Below, in pieces: positions 47,290-60,800 of a stretch of 64,000 nt of DNA. The notes beneath the pieces were generated by a model. It did no database searches. It was not told where the DNA came from and saw only the letters and a program-made list of their open reading frames with translations. Made by a program: the position numbers and the translations under genes. Every line of letters starts with the position of its first letter. Position 1 is the first letter of the stretch. Source of the stretch: Gymnorhina tibicen (taxonomy: Eukaryota; Chordata; Aves; Passeriformes; Artamidae); NCBI GenBank assembly GCA_013399875.1, contig VXAZ01002491.1, positions 1 through 64,000 of the forward strand, given 5' to 3'.

Positions 47290-50200
47290 GGATGATTTGG
47301 ATAAACTGGTAAAATGGGGCCTGCAGCTGGGCCTGTCAGCATCTGGTTTGTGTGCACAGAGGAATCACAGAGGATTTTATCCTTGGCATTAGCTGTAATA
47401 GGATAAACATATTTTCTGTCTATTGTAATACAGTCTTTTACCCACATTAAAAATCATTACTGAGACATTCTCTATCACATAACAGCTGGTGTCACTTACT
47501 CCAATAAGGTGTCACCCACATGAAGTCCCTAAGTTGAAAAAAACTATGATAAAAATGAAAATAAGCTTCATCTTTGATGAGGAATAAAGACATTACCTTA
47601 GGCCAGAGAACTGCATCAGGCTGCTCATAAGGCCTTTTCAGTGCTCTGCGATCCAGGGCACCGGATCCAGGGCAGGAGCAAATGTCAGCCCACTCATTTC
47701 TTCATGCAGGCTCAGCTCTTTTCCTAAGAGCTTTCCCTTACACCAAATTTGCAAGCTCATTCCCAAAGTAGACAACCAAGTGGGACACTCTTAATTCATT
47801 TAGGTGCTTGGTGCATCCCTTAAAATTATTTTCTACCTCTTTAAGCATTTGGACACTGTTGGAACTCAGGTCACCAAGACCATGCAAAAGGCATGATAGA
47901 GCTGAGAACAGGGATGCTGTTGGGAGGATACTGCCCTGCTTTTCCTCTCACACCTGCTTACTTGTGAATGTGCTCGTTGACATGCCCAGGGTTTCAATTC
48001 AGAGGCAGGGAGCAAAAGTGAAAAACTTCTGCTAATGGTTGTTCATGCTGGATTTTAAAATTTTTTGTCCATAGAATCCATAGACCATTTTGTTGTAAAT
48101 ATTTCATTTTACACACAGTTATTGACACCAAAGAACTGGCACAATGCTGCACTCCTGAGACTAAAGATGTTGGTTATCAAACTATGATGTTCTGCTGCAA
48201 AAAGATGACTAAAAAGAATGACATAAGTAGATGTTCCTGGAGGCAAAACATGTAGTACAGTGCAGCTCATTACTTAGTAATGTAGCACACAAATGTGATT
48301 GTAATCCATCATTTTTACCACCGCCTTGAACACGATTATAGCCAACTTGTAGGGTCATCCAAGTGCCCGTATGACCTAGGCAGCAAGTTCCTTTCAGCTC
48401 AGGCCATTGCAAATCTGTCATTTGCAGTGTTCCATTTATGTTCTTTTGTTTGCAAATGTGAATTATTTGATGGAAATCATTTCAGTGTAAAGGCAACCAG
48501 GTGATGCTTGTGATTGGGTGTCAGCCAGCAGGTCAGGAAATCGGTTTTGCAATTCTTGCTGTTGATAAGTTTAGCTATGTGACTCTTTTTTAATGACTCT
48601 TTTATGCCTCTGTATTGATATAAGATACATTAACGCAAAGTTTCCAGACTCAGCCCTTGCCCTGTATATCCTTCCTACATGTACTTAAAGCATTTGATTT
48701 GTCCCATTCTCTTCAGCAGCCTAATCAGGCTCATAAGCAGGAGTGTATAATGTTTACAGGGTAAGGCTTTCACTCCTTGCAAGACTGCCAAGGAAAGGCA
48801 ATGCTGAGCATGGTGGTTGCGACACAAAGTTGTTAAATGTCTCTTTTATGTGCTGCTCAGGGCACCAAAGCCGTGTGGATGGAGCCCCTGCCAGCACCCC
48901 ACACATCCCCTCAGAGGCTGCCCCATAGGTCTGAGGTTAGATGGCACTGGATGCCCAGTGCGCAAAAACAACCGTGTGTACTTCAATTCGACATAGCCTG
49001 TAAAGTGAAGTATGGAGAAATAAAAATAATAAGAAAAATCTGCTTTTCTTTTTGATTTTATTCCTCTCCCTCTCTGTTATTTTACTACAGCATGTCAGTG
49101 CCTTCTGCTGACATGGGAATGAGTAGAAGGAGCCAAGTTTATTGTGCACTGTGGAGGGGGTATTGTGCTCTGGTTTAGGGAATCAACCTTCTTTTCACTG
49201 GGAGTATTTCTAAGACCTGAATTAGAGAGTCTGAAAGGCTGAAATAGGTGTCTTTTAATTTTTATCATGGACTTTATCAAAACTTTTTTAGAGGCTTTTT
49301 AATACTTCATTTCTTAGAATTTCTCGTAAGACTGGCATACTTCCTCCAGCTTCATAATGTCAGAAGCAATGACTTAGAAGAAAATGAGTCAAAGCAACAC
49401 AAATAACTCACTGTTAAAAAAATTCAGGTTTTTTTTTCCAATACTTCTCTAAGAACTATTTTGCTGAATTCTAGCGCAGGAAAACCACTGTTGTCTATTT
49501 AAATATCTTAACTAACATTTAAGGTTTTCACTTGGCTGACACTTCTTGGCCTTGCATTAATCTTGGGATTGTTTCACAAGAGACCCAGGGAACACCCACT
49601 GATAACAATGTCAAACATTCAATGTATTTACTGAACGTTTCCACTTGCTTGATCATTAAGGCATGCCTTGGGTATGAGGTCACCGATGTTGTGTAAGTGT
49701 AGAATTTATGGGGTGGTTGGAACTATAGGGGAGTCCTGACATGTTTTTTGGCAAATACTGTCAGATACCATGGACTGATGCCACTCAGAATTGTAGCTCT
49801 GGGATATGATCAGGTTCTAGCATGAACATTTTGCATTAGAATTCAAATCTTCTGGTTGCAGAGAAGATGGGAAAAAGGTTTTTTGAACAGACCATACGTA
49901 CATGGGAGGAACTTTTTGCTAGAACACATTTTCTTGTCTGTTAAAACAGATTAATTAAACATTAAATCTTTTGACAAACAAAAATGAAAATGTAGTTTTA
50001 GAAAATCAGAGGAGAAAGCTTTACATCAATGCAGCATACAGACATTGTGCTCTCCTTTTTAATCCTTCATTTAAGTTGGAGAGAGCACCAAAGGACTAAG
50101 TTAAGAAGGCAGCAGTGAGGTGGATTCAGCAGCAGCTTGGGCTGTAACCAAGTTTGGTCTTCCTAAACTGTACTACTGGATTTGCTAAAGGCTTGCTAGG

Positions 50201-51867
50201 AGCCTTGCAGTGCCTATTCCTGGCCTGTTTAAAACTCATTTAAATAATGAAAAAAAATCTTCAGTTGGATATTAGCACCTTTTAGATATAGTGATGATAA
50301 CTGTGGCTGCCTTAATTTGCCAATTCTCTGTTTGTACTATTGTGAGAAAAACCTAAGACTTTGAGTACTTGATTGAAACCAAACAGGAACAGGATCTGGA
50401 CCTGTGCAGCTGCTGACTTTATCACATACCTGCTGTCTGACTTTTTTGACTCTGTTTTTCTTCCAACCTCTTGTTTTGCATGTTTAAATTGCAAGGTCCT
50501 TCAGACTAGGTCCATTTCTCACCACAGATTTATAGAGTCTGTCATCCGTGGTTGTGCTGCAAGACAAACAACTACGAAGGCTGCAGAGATGAAGGCTGCT
50601 ACTCGTGCAGGAGGTTTCAGCAGTTCTATTCCACTTTGTCTAAAACACTGAAATAAGACCACTTCTGGCATTGTGCACATTTTTAATCCTTTGCAAAGAC
50701 CCTTTGACATTAGTCCCTCTAATTGGACTTTCTTTCATTATCTGAACTTTTTCCCTTAACATTTTAAAAATCGTGTTGTTGGCTGGTTGCCAAGTATGAG
50801 AGACCACAAGTAAATGAACAGCATTTCAGCAGGGGTTCAAGAAAGAAATACTCTGCTGTTATTGAATTAGTCTGTATTTCTTCATCCCACCTATAATATA
50901 AAGGAAGGAGATGGAATTAAAACCACAGAAAGTAGAATAAAAGGTAGAAGGAAGGAGATATTCTAGGAGTTCGAGTACATATTTGAAAGATAAAGACTAA
51001 ACAAGACTAGCTGCTCTGTGGACAGGGATTTTCATAAAGGGGGCAGGACTGGGACACAAAATACTAGATTTGACACAGATTTGATAGGAAGCCCTAGCAG
51101 AAATACTTTGTAAGGATTCTTAGTGGAATATGCACAGGATTATGTTAAGGAACAGTTCTGCTCTTGATATGTAACATTCACAGAGCTCCCCAGTTTTTGG
51201 AAATCTGCTGTCTAGCCCTAGGAGTCCACTTCTAACAGGAAGAGCCTTTGAATAATGTTTCAGAAATTCCTGACCTGCCCCCTGAAAGATTTTCAGTATT
51301 GCTTTTTAAAATTAACTTTTTTTATTAAACCCATTTACATGGGATAAATGGGCAAATACTATGATCTATTTTCCTACCCTTATTTTTATTTAATATTTTG
51401 AATACCTATTGGGATAAGGACTATCCTACAACATAGAAAGGACAGTCCCATTTTCCATGGAAAACAAAGCTCAAAGTCTTCTGATAAATAGCACAAAACT
51501 TGCTTTGCTTTTTAGGCAGGCAGCATTCTCCGGCTGAAAGACTTAGATATTAGAGCAATGAGTGTATTAGTGTAGCAAAGCTGGCATTATCAGGTGTTGT
51601 ATATGAGAAATGTCATTTATGAGCTGTCACACAGCTATTATTAAGAGACTGTTCAGAAGAACACACTACATCATCGTGACTGTCACGGTGCTCGCTGCAA
51701 TCACCGAACAACCAGGCATAGTTAAACAGAGGATTTCTCTCACTTTCAGAGCAAATTACACTTATGGTTTATTTATGTGATGGATTTGTTCCATTTAGGC
51801 ATCCTCTGTAAGTGCTTTATGATAGCTCTGGTGGCACAGACCTGCGACTCGGGGCCGGTCAAGTGGC
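47290..51867. other. Unique non-coding DNA
   Basis: No gene or interspersed repeat was recognised. A GGATCCAGGGCA-type local repeat occurs at 47650-47680. Only short frames occur, up to 92 codons at 50373-50651. Confidence 0.5.
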
Positions 51868-51891
51868 ATGGATGGATGGATGGATGGATGG
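51868..51891. repeat. (ATGG)6 microsatellite
   Basis: Six perfect ATGG units. The repeat yields the artificial MDGWMDGW start of a 142-codon plus frame (51868-52296), which is therefore not credible as a gene. Confidence 0.95.
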
Positions 51892-52534
51892 CAGGCAACT
51901 GACTGGGTAGCAGACCCCCTGCACTTCCCCAGTGTGGAGGGTGGGGAGGAGGAGGTTTTGGGTAAGGAGGTAGGGGTGCTGACCCTCCAGCTCCAGTCCA
52001 TCTCTCTCACCTGTCAGCAGTTTTGGAGGACAGGGTCAGGTGACTTTAGGCAGCATCCTGACCCTGATTCCAGACAGGATGGGAATCCAGGAGCTTCCAC
52101 AGCTGCTCCCACCTTGCTGCCTCACCCCAGACTCTGGAGCTGGGACTCTTACTGTCGTCTGTCCCCGCAGCATCTTATACACACTCAGGTGTCTCTCTCC
52201 AGCTGCACACCACTTGCAGCAAATTGCAATTCTTCCCTGGGCTTCCCCACAACCACAGCTGTTTACACAGGTATTCAAATGCACACCAAAGAATGAAAGT
52301 CAGCCCTAGATTTAGGATTTGAACAGACTCTGTTGTCTGAATACCTACCAACATTTTTAGGTCACATACTGCATTCACTCTACCAAGCCTTGATCCTCTA
52401 ATCTCTCCACACGTTGAACTTCCATTGACTTTGACCTGCCCAGCCATATCCTATAAAGCCAATCTCCTCCAGTTATTGCACCACGTGAAGCCCCGCTGGA
52501 CCTCTAAATCTTTCAAGAGGTTTGTAATTTGGTG
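51892..52534. other. GC-richer unique DNA
   Basis: Plus-strand frames (142 and 89 codons) and minus-strand frames (82 and 90 codons) overlap here. No domain is visible in any of them. Confidence 0.45.
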
Positions 52535-52860
52535 CATTCCCTAAGGAAAACTTGGAAGGGGTCCAGGGAACAAGGCTAATTTAGGAGACATGAGAATATG
52601 TCTTCTGAAGAAATGGCTCCAAGACCTTAACATGTTGGGCCGTGAAAAAGGAGCAGGTGAGATAGGATTTAATTACAGTGTACAAGTACCTAAGGGTAGA
52701 ACACAGAACTAGGTCTGAATCTCTAGCAAAAAGGTAAAATATGAGGTCAAGGGCTGAAATTGAAGTGTATATCTCTCAGCAGAAGGCTTCTCTGTATATA
52801 TAATAATCTGGCAGACAAGGTGGTGGAAACTGGTAGTAGATGCAGAAACCAATTTATTAC
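52535..52860 (+). mobile_element. Ancient, diverged CR1/L3-like LINE 3' remnant
   Basis: The order of blocks follows the CR1/L3 3' region: TTGGAAGGGGTCCAGGGAACA, then a TCTTCTGAAGAAATGGCTCC segment, a GAAAAAGGAGCAGGTGAGAT segment (the 'LEKRRLRG' region in intact elements), TACAAGTACCTAAGGGTAGA, and near the end CTGGCAGACAAGGTGGTGGAAACTGG. Divergence is high and the true 3' tail was not found. It is much older than the copies at 19085 or 42645. Confidence 0.55.
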
Positions 52861-54755
52861 CACTGCAGTGTGACCAGGTGACCCTGCTGATGGTTCTTGC
52901 TGGTTTTAAGTGGCTCTTTTTCTGGGTTTTTTGGTGTTTCAATCTACTGTGCTACTGTGGGGGGCTTCTTCAAAGCTGGGCTTCTGGAAATTAAAAATAG
53001 AGGCAATACTTAAAGGCTAACAGTAAGAAATATGTAGCTATTTTTTTCACTAAATGCTTTGAAGTTTATGTACATAGTATGGTAGGTCTGGCAAAATGGC
53101 ATCACTCCCTCTATGGTTTGGTGCTGCACAAGAACACAGACAATACTGTGCAATTCTGATGAGCTTCTGGCAGGTGAAAAGTAAGGTTTCTGTGACATCA
53201 CAAATAGTAATGTGGTACTGACATAAATGGGAAGTCCACCCTATTAATACTTATGCAGCAGGGGAAAAAAAAGATCTGGGAGTTGAGCACAGCATGGGAA
53301 GTATGAACTTAAGCTTCCTTTAAAAAAACAAACAGGGCAATGGTTTGTGTTTAAGTTTTTGAATCAGTTTGTGGAGGAAATGGCCCAGTTTCAGCTGGTG
53401 CCTCCAACTGTGAAAAATACCAGGACTTGTGGAAGCAACAGGGACTTTGTTCTGCCCTTTTGCAAGCTGAGTAGCTTCATTTTCAGCCATTTCCAATCAC
53501 TTCATCATCTACTAATGAAAAATCTACTCTGAGAAAACATTAATGTGAGATTTAATTTGGATTTATAGGTCATCAATAAGCAAGCTATTTTAGGCAGTCT
53601 ACACTGGTGTTGCAAGAAGTTTCCTAAACAATGTTCAGAGTTGATTTATTCACTCCACCAGAAGTGTGAGAAAATAATGAGTAAGGCAGCAGTTCTTTCT
53701 GCCAGTATTGCTGTGTACACTCTGCCCATTTATTTTTTTTTAATGGCAAACATCCCATTAACAGGTTTGATAGACTAATCCCAAGACGACAGCATCTGTA
53801 GATTAATTGGGGGATGGGGCATGCCTAGGACTGCTGCATCTTTCAAAGGTCCCTGCTGAAGTAGTGAGACTTTGATTGCTTGCCATAGCTTCTCAGAGGA
53901 CTGTGCTAGTCCCTCCTAGCAATGCAGATGTGACAAGCTAAATCAAATGCTCCCAGGAGATCAGTTCTGGTCTCTCATGGTGCAACATGTGGTTTTGGGC
54001 TGGACAGTCTCAGTGAGATTCAATTGGGCAGCAAAGATAACCTGGCAACAGTTGTCATCCTAAGCTACTTCTGCTATCCCTGCAGAGACACACATTCTTC
54101 TAACATGCAGCTCATTTTGAGGAAAGCAGTGAAAACTGGTCACATAGCCTGTGCCTAAGAGGCCCTGTTCCCAAGCTTGGATTATGGAGTAAGTCTTGGG
54201 TTAGACCCCTGGAGTTCTTTCATAGATTATGTTTGCAACTGCAGGAAAGATTTATCCCAGTAGCCGTAATTGCAGCCAAACTCAACAGTTTTGTCTTCTC
54301 TGAGACTTTCTTTGACACTTCTATCCCAAGACAGTGTAAGTTAAACTGAAATTGTCATCTACCAGCCTCAGGTTTTTTCATCCAGTATCTGTGACAGAAA
54401 TAATAATTTTTTTAAATTATGCTATTAATGCTTCTTTATAAATTTTGACCATTTATGTTAATTTTCTAGAGCAGAGACTATTTTCTCTAGGGTTTGGACT
54501 GGTGCATAGCGGAAATCGTAGATCAGACCTTGCAATTTTAGCATTTCAAAGTGTATTTTGCTGCAACTCAGGATGGGAACAACTTTGTTAATTTCTTCAA
54601 AACAGGAATTCCTGGAAGAATTCATATTAAAAAAATACTTTCTTCTAAAATTAGTTTCTGTTATTTCAGAAAAGGCATTTTTATCAATGCTGGCAAAATG
54701 CTTCCCAAAATTAATTTTAAAAAAGAGGACCTAGAGTATTTAACCTATTATAATA
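52861..54755. other. Unique non-coding DNA
   Basis: Short frames only; nothing recognised. A T-run lies near 53730-53740. Confidence 0.5.
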
Positions 54756-54820
54756 GTTTGGTTTGGTTTGGTTTGGTTTGGTTTGGTTTGGTTTGGTTTG
54801 GTTTGGTTTGGTTTGGTTTG
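54756..54820. repeat. (GTTTG)13 pentanucleotide array
   Basis: Thirteen perfect GTTTG units span 65 bp with no interruption. They generate the spurious periodic peptides LVWFG (plus) and NQTKP (minus). An uninterrupted array of this length is expected to be length-polymorphic. Confidence 0.98.
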
Positions 54821-57800
54821 CAATCATTTTCTCACAGTTCCATGAAAAGAATATTTTTTTACTAAATAGCCTTTGAACAGCTTTAATTTTTATTCCATCC
54901 CATCTCCTCACATCTTTCCTCAGCCGAATCTTTTAGCTATGCTGAAACCCCTACTACATACAATTTTATTTTGCATCTGAAATTGATTAATTCCCTATGT
55001 GCACTAGTCAATAAAATGAATAATGCAGCAATGACAATTTTTACAAAAAGTTCAAAGTATTGCTATGGATTGTTTTATTAGATGATATATCTATAAAATC
55101 TAGTTATATTAATCAACTTTAACAAAATACAACTAGACCATAAACATGCCAGAGCCATAAACATGCCAAACCAAGACTGTGTGAGCCTCAGCAGAAGACA
55201 CACCTCAGCAATCTGTTTTGCTCTGATTCAGCCAGTCATTTGGAGCAAACCACCAACTGTGTTTAATCCTTTGTTGGTGTTGTTGCTCTTCTCTTTGGTG
55301 TGGTTTCATCTGAAGAACTGTCTTTAATAACTACAGTAAATAAGAGCTGAGTAGCTAATGGAGAAAAATAATATCTCTGACCAAGAAATTTCTCATGGAA
55401 GAAATTCTAGATTCAGTTATTACTGCAAACAGTTCTCTTTGACCATATAGTTTATTTCACTCAGGAAATTATTTTATGTTAAGGTAGCAAAAGAAGCTTG
55501 GTGAGGACATCTTTTGCCAAAAAGAGCTGCATCTCTCTGGAGAGCAGTTTTCCAGAATTTTTTTTTTAAAGGGTAAACATGGTGACAGACTGAGAATTAC
55601 TTCACAAGATATTCTCAGGGTAAAATTCAATCCTGTTTCTAGTAACACATTAAGTAAGATGAAATGCAAAATGTGCAGGTTTTTGTCTTTAAATTTGATA
55701 TAATATTTAATTCCAGAAGTTTTAAGGTGCAAAATGTTCTAGAAATTATATACAGAGCCTTTTCTTCTTTTGTTTCCTCTGTGGTCTTTCCTTCATAATT
55801 GTGATACTTATTTTGTTGAGTACTTTATAGAATCTTGGAAAACAGGCACTAACACAGAAAATGTCCTTGAGTAGATGGAATTATCTTCATTTGAATGAAT
55901 GGGGTTTAATTAATTTCTGGCTGAGAATAAATTATTTTTTGCTCTACAAAATAGATTGAAAATCCACTTAGAAGAAAGAATGATATTAAATACACAACAG
56001 CAAACTGTGGGGTTGCACTGACCCATCAAAACTTTACAAATAGTTACTTTGGGTGGCTGCAGTAGTTTGAATGAGTAAAACCATCCGAATCCCACCTAAG
56101 TCAAACTTGCATAAAGAAGCATAAGGCGGTAACTAGCTAAATGGTATTCCCATAAAATCACTGAAAATATTTTCATCTATACTTTGAAATAATATTTTGC
56201 TTCTTGATTCCAGCTGGATTTAGAATGGCCAAACCTCCTAGAACATCCTCATGTCTTTAGTACTGAGGCACAACTCAGTAATGGTTTTATGGTTTTTTTT
56301 AAATGCTTTTTAATGTTTTTTAAAAATTATCCCAGATGCGACTCTAAAATTAGCATTTTGTGATGTGTCAGTATTTCTAAAGCCTTCAACCAGCCTCATG
56401 AGCCTCTAGGGGCTCACTGGCCAATATCTGTGTTTATATATGCCCATCACAATCTGCCTTCTGTATGGTCGTTTGTGCTTTACATAGTTCTTTGTGCCGT
56501 GCCATGTTCAGAGTTATAGGCTGTGGGTTCCTTGGGCAGGGCCTCATTCCTGTGAATTTACTGCACTTCACACAATAAAGAACAGGTTCTTTATGTGGCA
56601 CCCTGGCTCTACCACAATATAAATAACATTTTTTTATATTGGCACAGCTCCTTTGAGCCAAAGGAGGAGTCACAGAAAGAGGCAGTGAAGAAGCAGAGAT
56701 TTCATCACTTTAAAATCATGTTGTGTGAAGCATGTCTTTCTGCAAGATGTTATCCAGAGAAAGCAAGAACAACATTTTGAGAATTCTAGTGATATTTTTT
56801 AATCCACATCAGCCTACTATTAAACACATTCTGGATCTTTTAATGTATTGACATAGCAGCAAAAAAAAATCCTGCCTTAGGCCACATTTTTTAAGCCACA
56901 GATCCAACTGCAGATATGATGCTTTTAGTAAATTGACAGGGGGAGCTGTAAGAGCGGTTTAGATGATTCATATTATTCCTCTGGGCAGAGTCTCAGCTCA
57001 GAGTTCTCTGAGTCAGCTTTGGTGTTCCCTTATTGAGAGACAGAGCATTGTTAGAAAATACCATTTTGGGGCTAAAGCAACTCTTCTGTTATAAAAGCCC
57101 TCTGGTACTGAGAAATGCTTGGCTCCCTTTAATAGGGAAGCTCCCTATGCATGCCACCTAAACCCAGTGTGTTGCTTCTGAGTCATCTTTGCATCAGATC
57201 TTCATTCCTGAATTCCTGCTTTAAGTGCTTTAAGCACCAATTAACTCAGCTTCTACATGCCCTTGCTTTTGATCCCCGGGTTTATCAATGCCGCCTCTTC
57301 GCTGGTTTCCATTCTGGTTTACATCTGAAAACAGACCTGCTCGCCTGCCTGGCACGCACACTCGGGCCTGGTGACTGCAAAGACTTGGGGCCAGTGGCTC
57401 TCAGGGCTTTGGCCCACCTGCCCCCACCCCTTGGCAAGACCCACCCAGTGACCTGTGCTTAGAGCAGCCCAGGCTGTGAATAAAGCAGGACCCTCTTTCC
57501 TGGGAGCAGATCTTCTGCTTACTGACATTCATGAACTCAGAAGAGGTGATGCTCTAATGGCAGCAGCAGTAGAGGCTTCTCATTGCCCAGGAGCTGGAAC
57601 ATTTGCTTTCTAGACCCACCGTCTTTAACTCTGCTCATGCTTTTCAGGAAAGTCCATCAGCCACCAGGCTTCAACATCCTGTGCACGGCACAATCCTGCC
57701 AGCAACAAAAACTACACTGAAAGGGAGATGAAATTCACAGGGCTAAACCTAGTGAGCAAGAGGTTACTGGTGTCTTTGGTCTGTTGTGAGAAAAGCCTCC

Positions 57801-60800
57801 CTGGAAAGAGAGAGCCCCAGGCCCTGCTCCTGCACTTATCTATATTTTGCAGGTTTTTTGGTGACACTGAGGCTCATAGTCTTTCTAAATGGGTTGAGTT
57901 ATGGCTCTACATGTAACTGGAGAGCAAGAGCTCACCCATTCTCTCTGACCAGTGCCAGATCACTTAAAGTAATATATAGCTCAAAAATACCAACCTTTGC
58001 CCTAAATTTAAGGCATTTCCAGCTCTCTGTGAAAGCAAGACTTCATCTCAGTCCATGTGAGCCATCCCCAAACCCCTCTTTCTCTGTAATAGACAATTCT
58101 GTCCTTGGGTCCTTTCCTTTAGATTTTTGCTCACTTTGCAAGTCAAGGCAGACACACAGAAGGCCTAATAACAGATGCTGCTCACATTCAGCAAGTTTAC
58201 AAATGCATGCTCCAGGCACCTCCAGAGTCAAGCAGCTTGGCTTGCCAAAGGCAGGTGTGCCTGGGCTGCCTCCTGCCTGGCTCTGGGCTGCCCTGAGAGC
58301 TGTTTCTAGAGTCGGTGGGCGGTCATGGGCCATGGGGCAGCTCCCTCCTGCCTGCCCAACCAAGGCTACATGGAGAGTCCTGTCCCTGCTTGCAAAGTAT
58401 CATTCACTGCAGAGCATCCACCAAGAGAAGGGAAGCATCAGGAGCACCACGGTGTTTGGCATAAATAGGACAAAGGGAACCTGAAGGGGTTTCTCTGCAT
58501 CACTAGTGGTCAGCTTATCTCTGCTGTCCCAGCCAGCTCTGCAGGCCAGAGACACTTCTAAGCTCCTCTGCACTTCTCTGGGCAGTGGATTTGTCATGTA
58601 TCTTTTGGGAGAGGGAAAAAAGTTCAAGGCATTTAATTTAGCCAGTGTTTCTGGTGAAATGTAGAAGCACCTTGTGTTTTGAAATTCCTAAGTCTCATAC
58701 CAGCTGTTACAAAGTGAGAGGCACTCAGCATTGTTGTTTTGAATTCATAACAGGCACACAATCTTGTGACTACTTATCTCCACTTGTGTACTCCTGTTTG
58801 TCATAAGCTCCTCAAATATGCATTAGTGAGGCACACCCCCATATGGAAAATGTTGCGCAAAATAAAGCTATTGAGTTTTCTTGTAACAAGTGGAAAAGGA
58901 GAATTCAAAAATCTTGAAATTAGTATAATTTTATTTCTTTAATTACCAGTTGTTTACGTACCTATCAGAGCAAACTGAAATCTTGCCACACAAATGTTAA
59001 TTTGAGCTAAAATGGTGTTTGATAAAGAGCATTTACACTAGTTGTCATGGCCATGTATGAACAGAGTACATAGGCTTAAGGGAACCTTCCTTGTCTTTTT
59101 AACACCCCTTAAAACAGAACTTTCACAGTCTGGCAGGCATTTCTACAGTAGCATTTAAACTGTGTCTGAAGAATTGCTTTCATATACACTATTTGACTTG
59201 ACACCACTACATAAAAACTTTCCCAAAACAAATCCTGGAAGTTAGTAGTCCCAGTATTTTATCTTGCTTGCATAGGTTGAGGTTCATAACTGAAAGAGTT
59301 CTCTTGGACACCCAGAATATTGACACTGTCTTCAGTCAAAGAATGCAAATGAACTGTGGACACCACTGTTTTCCCATATATCTACGTTGTATAGGGAAAC
59401 GGAGTGTGGTAAGGGGGCTTTGTAGCAGTAAACACGTAGCAGGTAAACTCTGTGGCAGTCTGCATCTTGCTCTGAGAAGAGCAAGCTCAACAGTATTTCA
59501 GGTAGAAGCTCATAAAAGCCTGTACCCTGACAGGTATGATGTTTATTCAGGGTACTTTCAAATATCTTTGGAATTGTTTATGCAAGTTAACATTTCTTTA
59601 CTTAGCTGAAGGTCATCTATGACAAGAATTTACTGAAAATTTGATGTTACCAGGAAGGTAATGCATCAAATTTAAAGGGAAACTTAACCTTTTGCAAAAT
59701 TACACAACTGGATGTAAATAACTCACACAGAAGCGACGCTAATTACTTAGCAGGCAGTCAAAGATTAACATATCTTGTTTCACCATTGCCTTTCCTGTAC
59801 TGCCACGTCCTTGGTTGCCTGTCTCATGTGCAGGATGCAGCAGGAAACCCCAGGCTACAGAATGGTAGGGACAAGTCACTAAAATCCATATGGTAATATA
59901 CATTTTCAGAGAGAGCAAGGTGAGCTGTCAAGCAGCTCTCGGTCTGATACTTGTCAATCTCTCACTGCAGTGGAAATTCCTAGGAATCTAAAACCATGAC
60001 AGCCTTCCCGATGATTTAAAGGGATGACAGTAGTGCATTATAGCAAACACGTGGGGAGTACATCCCAGGTTGTCTAGCAAGCAGAGTCCTTGCCTGAGTA
60101 TTTGCATATGTGCAAACATTCCACTAGCATATTAGATGTTATGTTTTGAGAACATAAATATGCTAAAATGCAATGGAAAAAGGTTAATAAGTATGTTAAG
60201 CTGTTAATATATGCAATTTTAGAGTGGTGTTATAATTTTCTGTATATTTGTACACAATCTGGCTCTGAGCAAGGTAGTTAATTTTCACCTGCTGAAGCAA
60301 CTGAAATTTTAAATTATTACAAATCTTCATTTGTCCATTTATTTGTTATCATGCAGCCTATTTATTGAGCTCAGAGCATGGTTTTTCCAGGGCTTGTTGA
60401 AGCCTTGAGGATATATTTTTGGGGAAGGATATATTTTAGTGGCACAGCTAATTTTCCCCTTACTCTGCGTCCTTGTGTTGTTTCTAAACAGGGGTCTGTT
60501 TTTCCCCAGGAAAGACTGAGAGTAGCTCTGCCTTTCACTGCTTTTGGGCATCATCTTGCAAAGTGGGGCTTGACTAAAGCACCACAGCCCTGTGGTTAAT
60601 AATACACGGTGCCTTTGTGGCTGCAGGCACCGCCACGTGTTCACATAACTTCTGGCGATGAAAGATGAACAAGACCGATTCCGTGTTCCCCCACCAGCAA
60701 AAAGCATAAAAACTGTTCATTTACTGCAGTTTAAAGAGGGAGAGAGGTGGCAGTGAGAAACCTGTCAGCAGTAAGTGCTCTGGTGTGGGTGGCCAGAGGC

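Noticed and set aside
47640..47690. GGATCCAGGGCA local repeat as a regulatory array
   Set aside because: Only two imperfect copies of about 10 bp, within chance.
51868..52296. 142-codon frame starting MDGWMDGW
   Set aside because: Its start is the (ATGG)6 microsatellite and the rest overlaps minus-strand frames of 82 and 90 codons.
54756..54820. Interstitial telomeric repeat
   Set aside because: The unit is GTTTG, not TTAGGG.
54551..54911. Frames with LVWFG and NQTKP repeats
   Set aside because: Direct translation of the (GTTTG)13 simple repeat.
56434..56673. Cysteine-rich minus-strand frame resembling a zinc-binding pattern
   Set aside because: The cysteine spacing does not fit a known zinc-finger class, and no histidine/cysteine pairs repeat in register.
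57786..58484. 232-codon plus-strand open frame
   Set aside because: GC-richer, stop-poor DNA with a long opposing minus frame. No domain, no splice context, and an arbitrary-looking, Ser/Pro/Arg/Cys-rich composition.
59502..59533. 32-bp splice-bounded microexon inside a plus-strand frame
   Set aside because: Too short to weigh; acceptor and donor are only moderately good.
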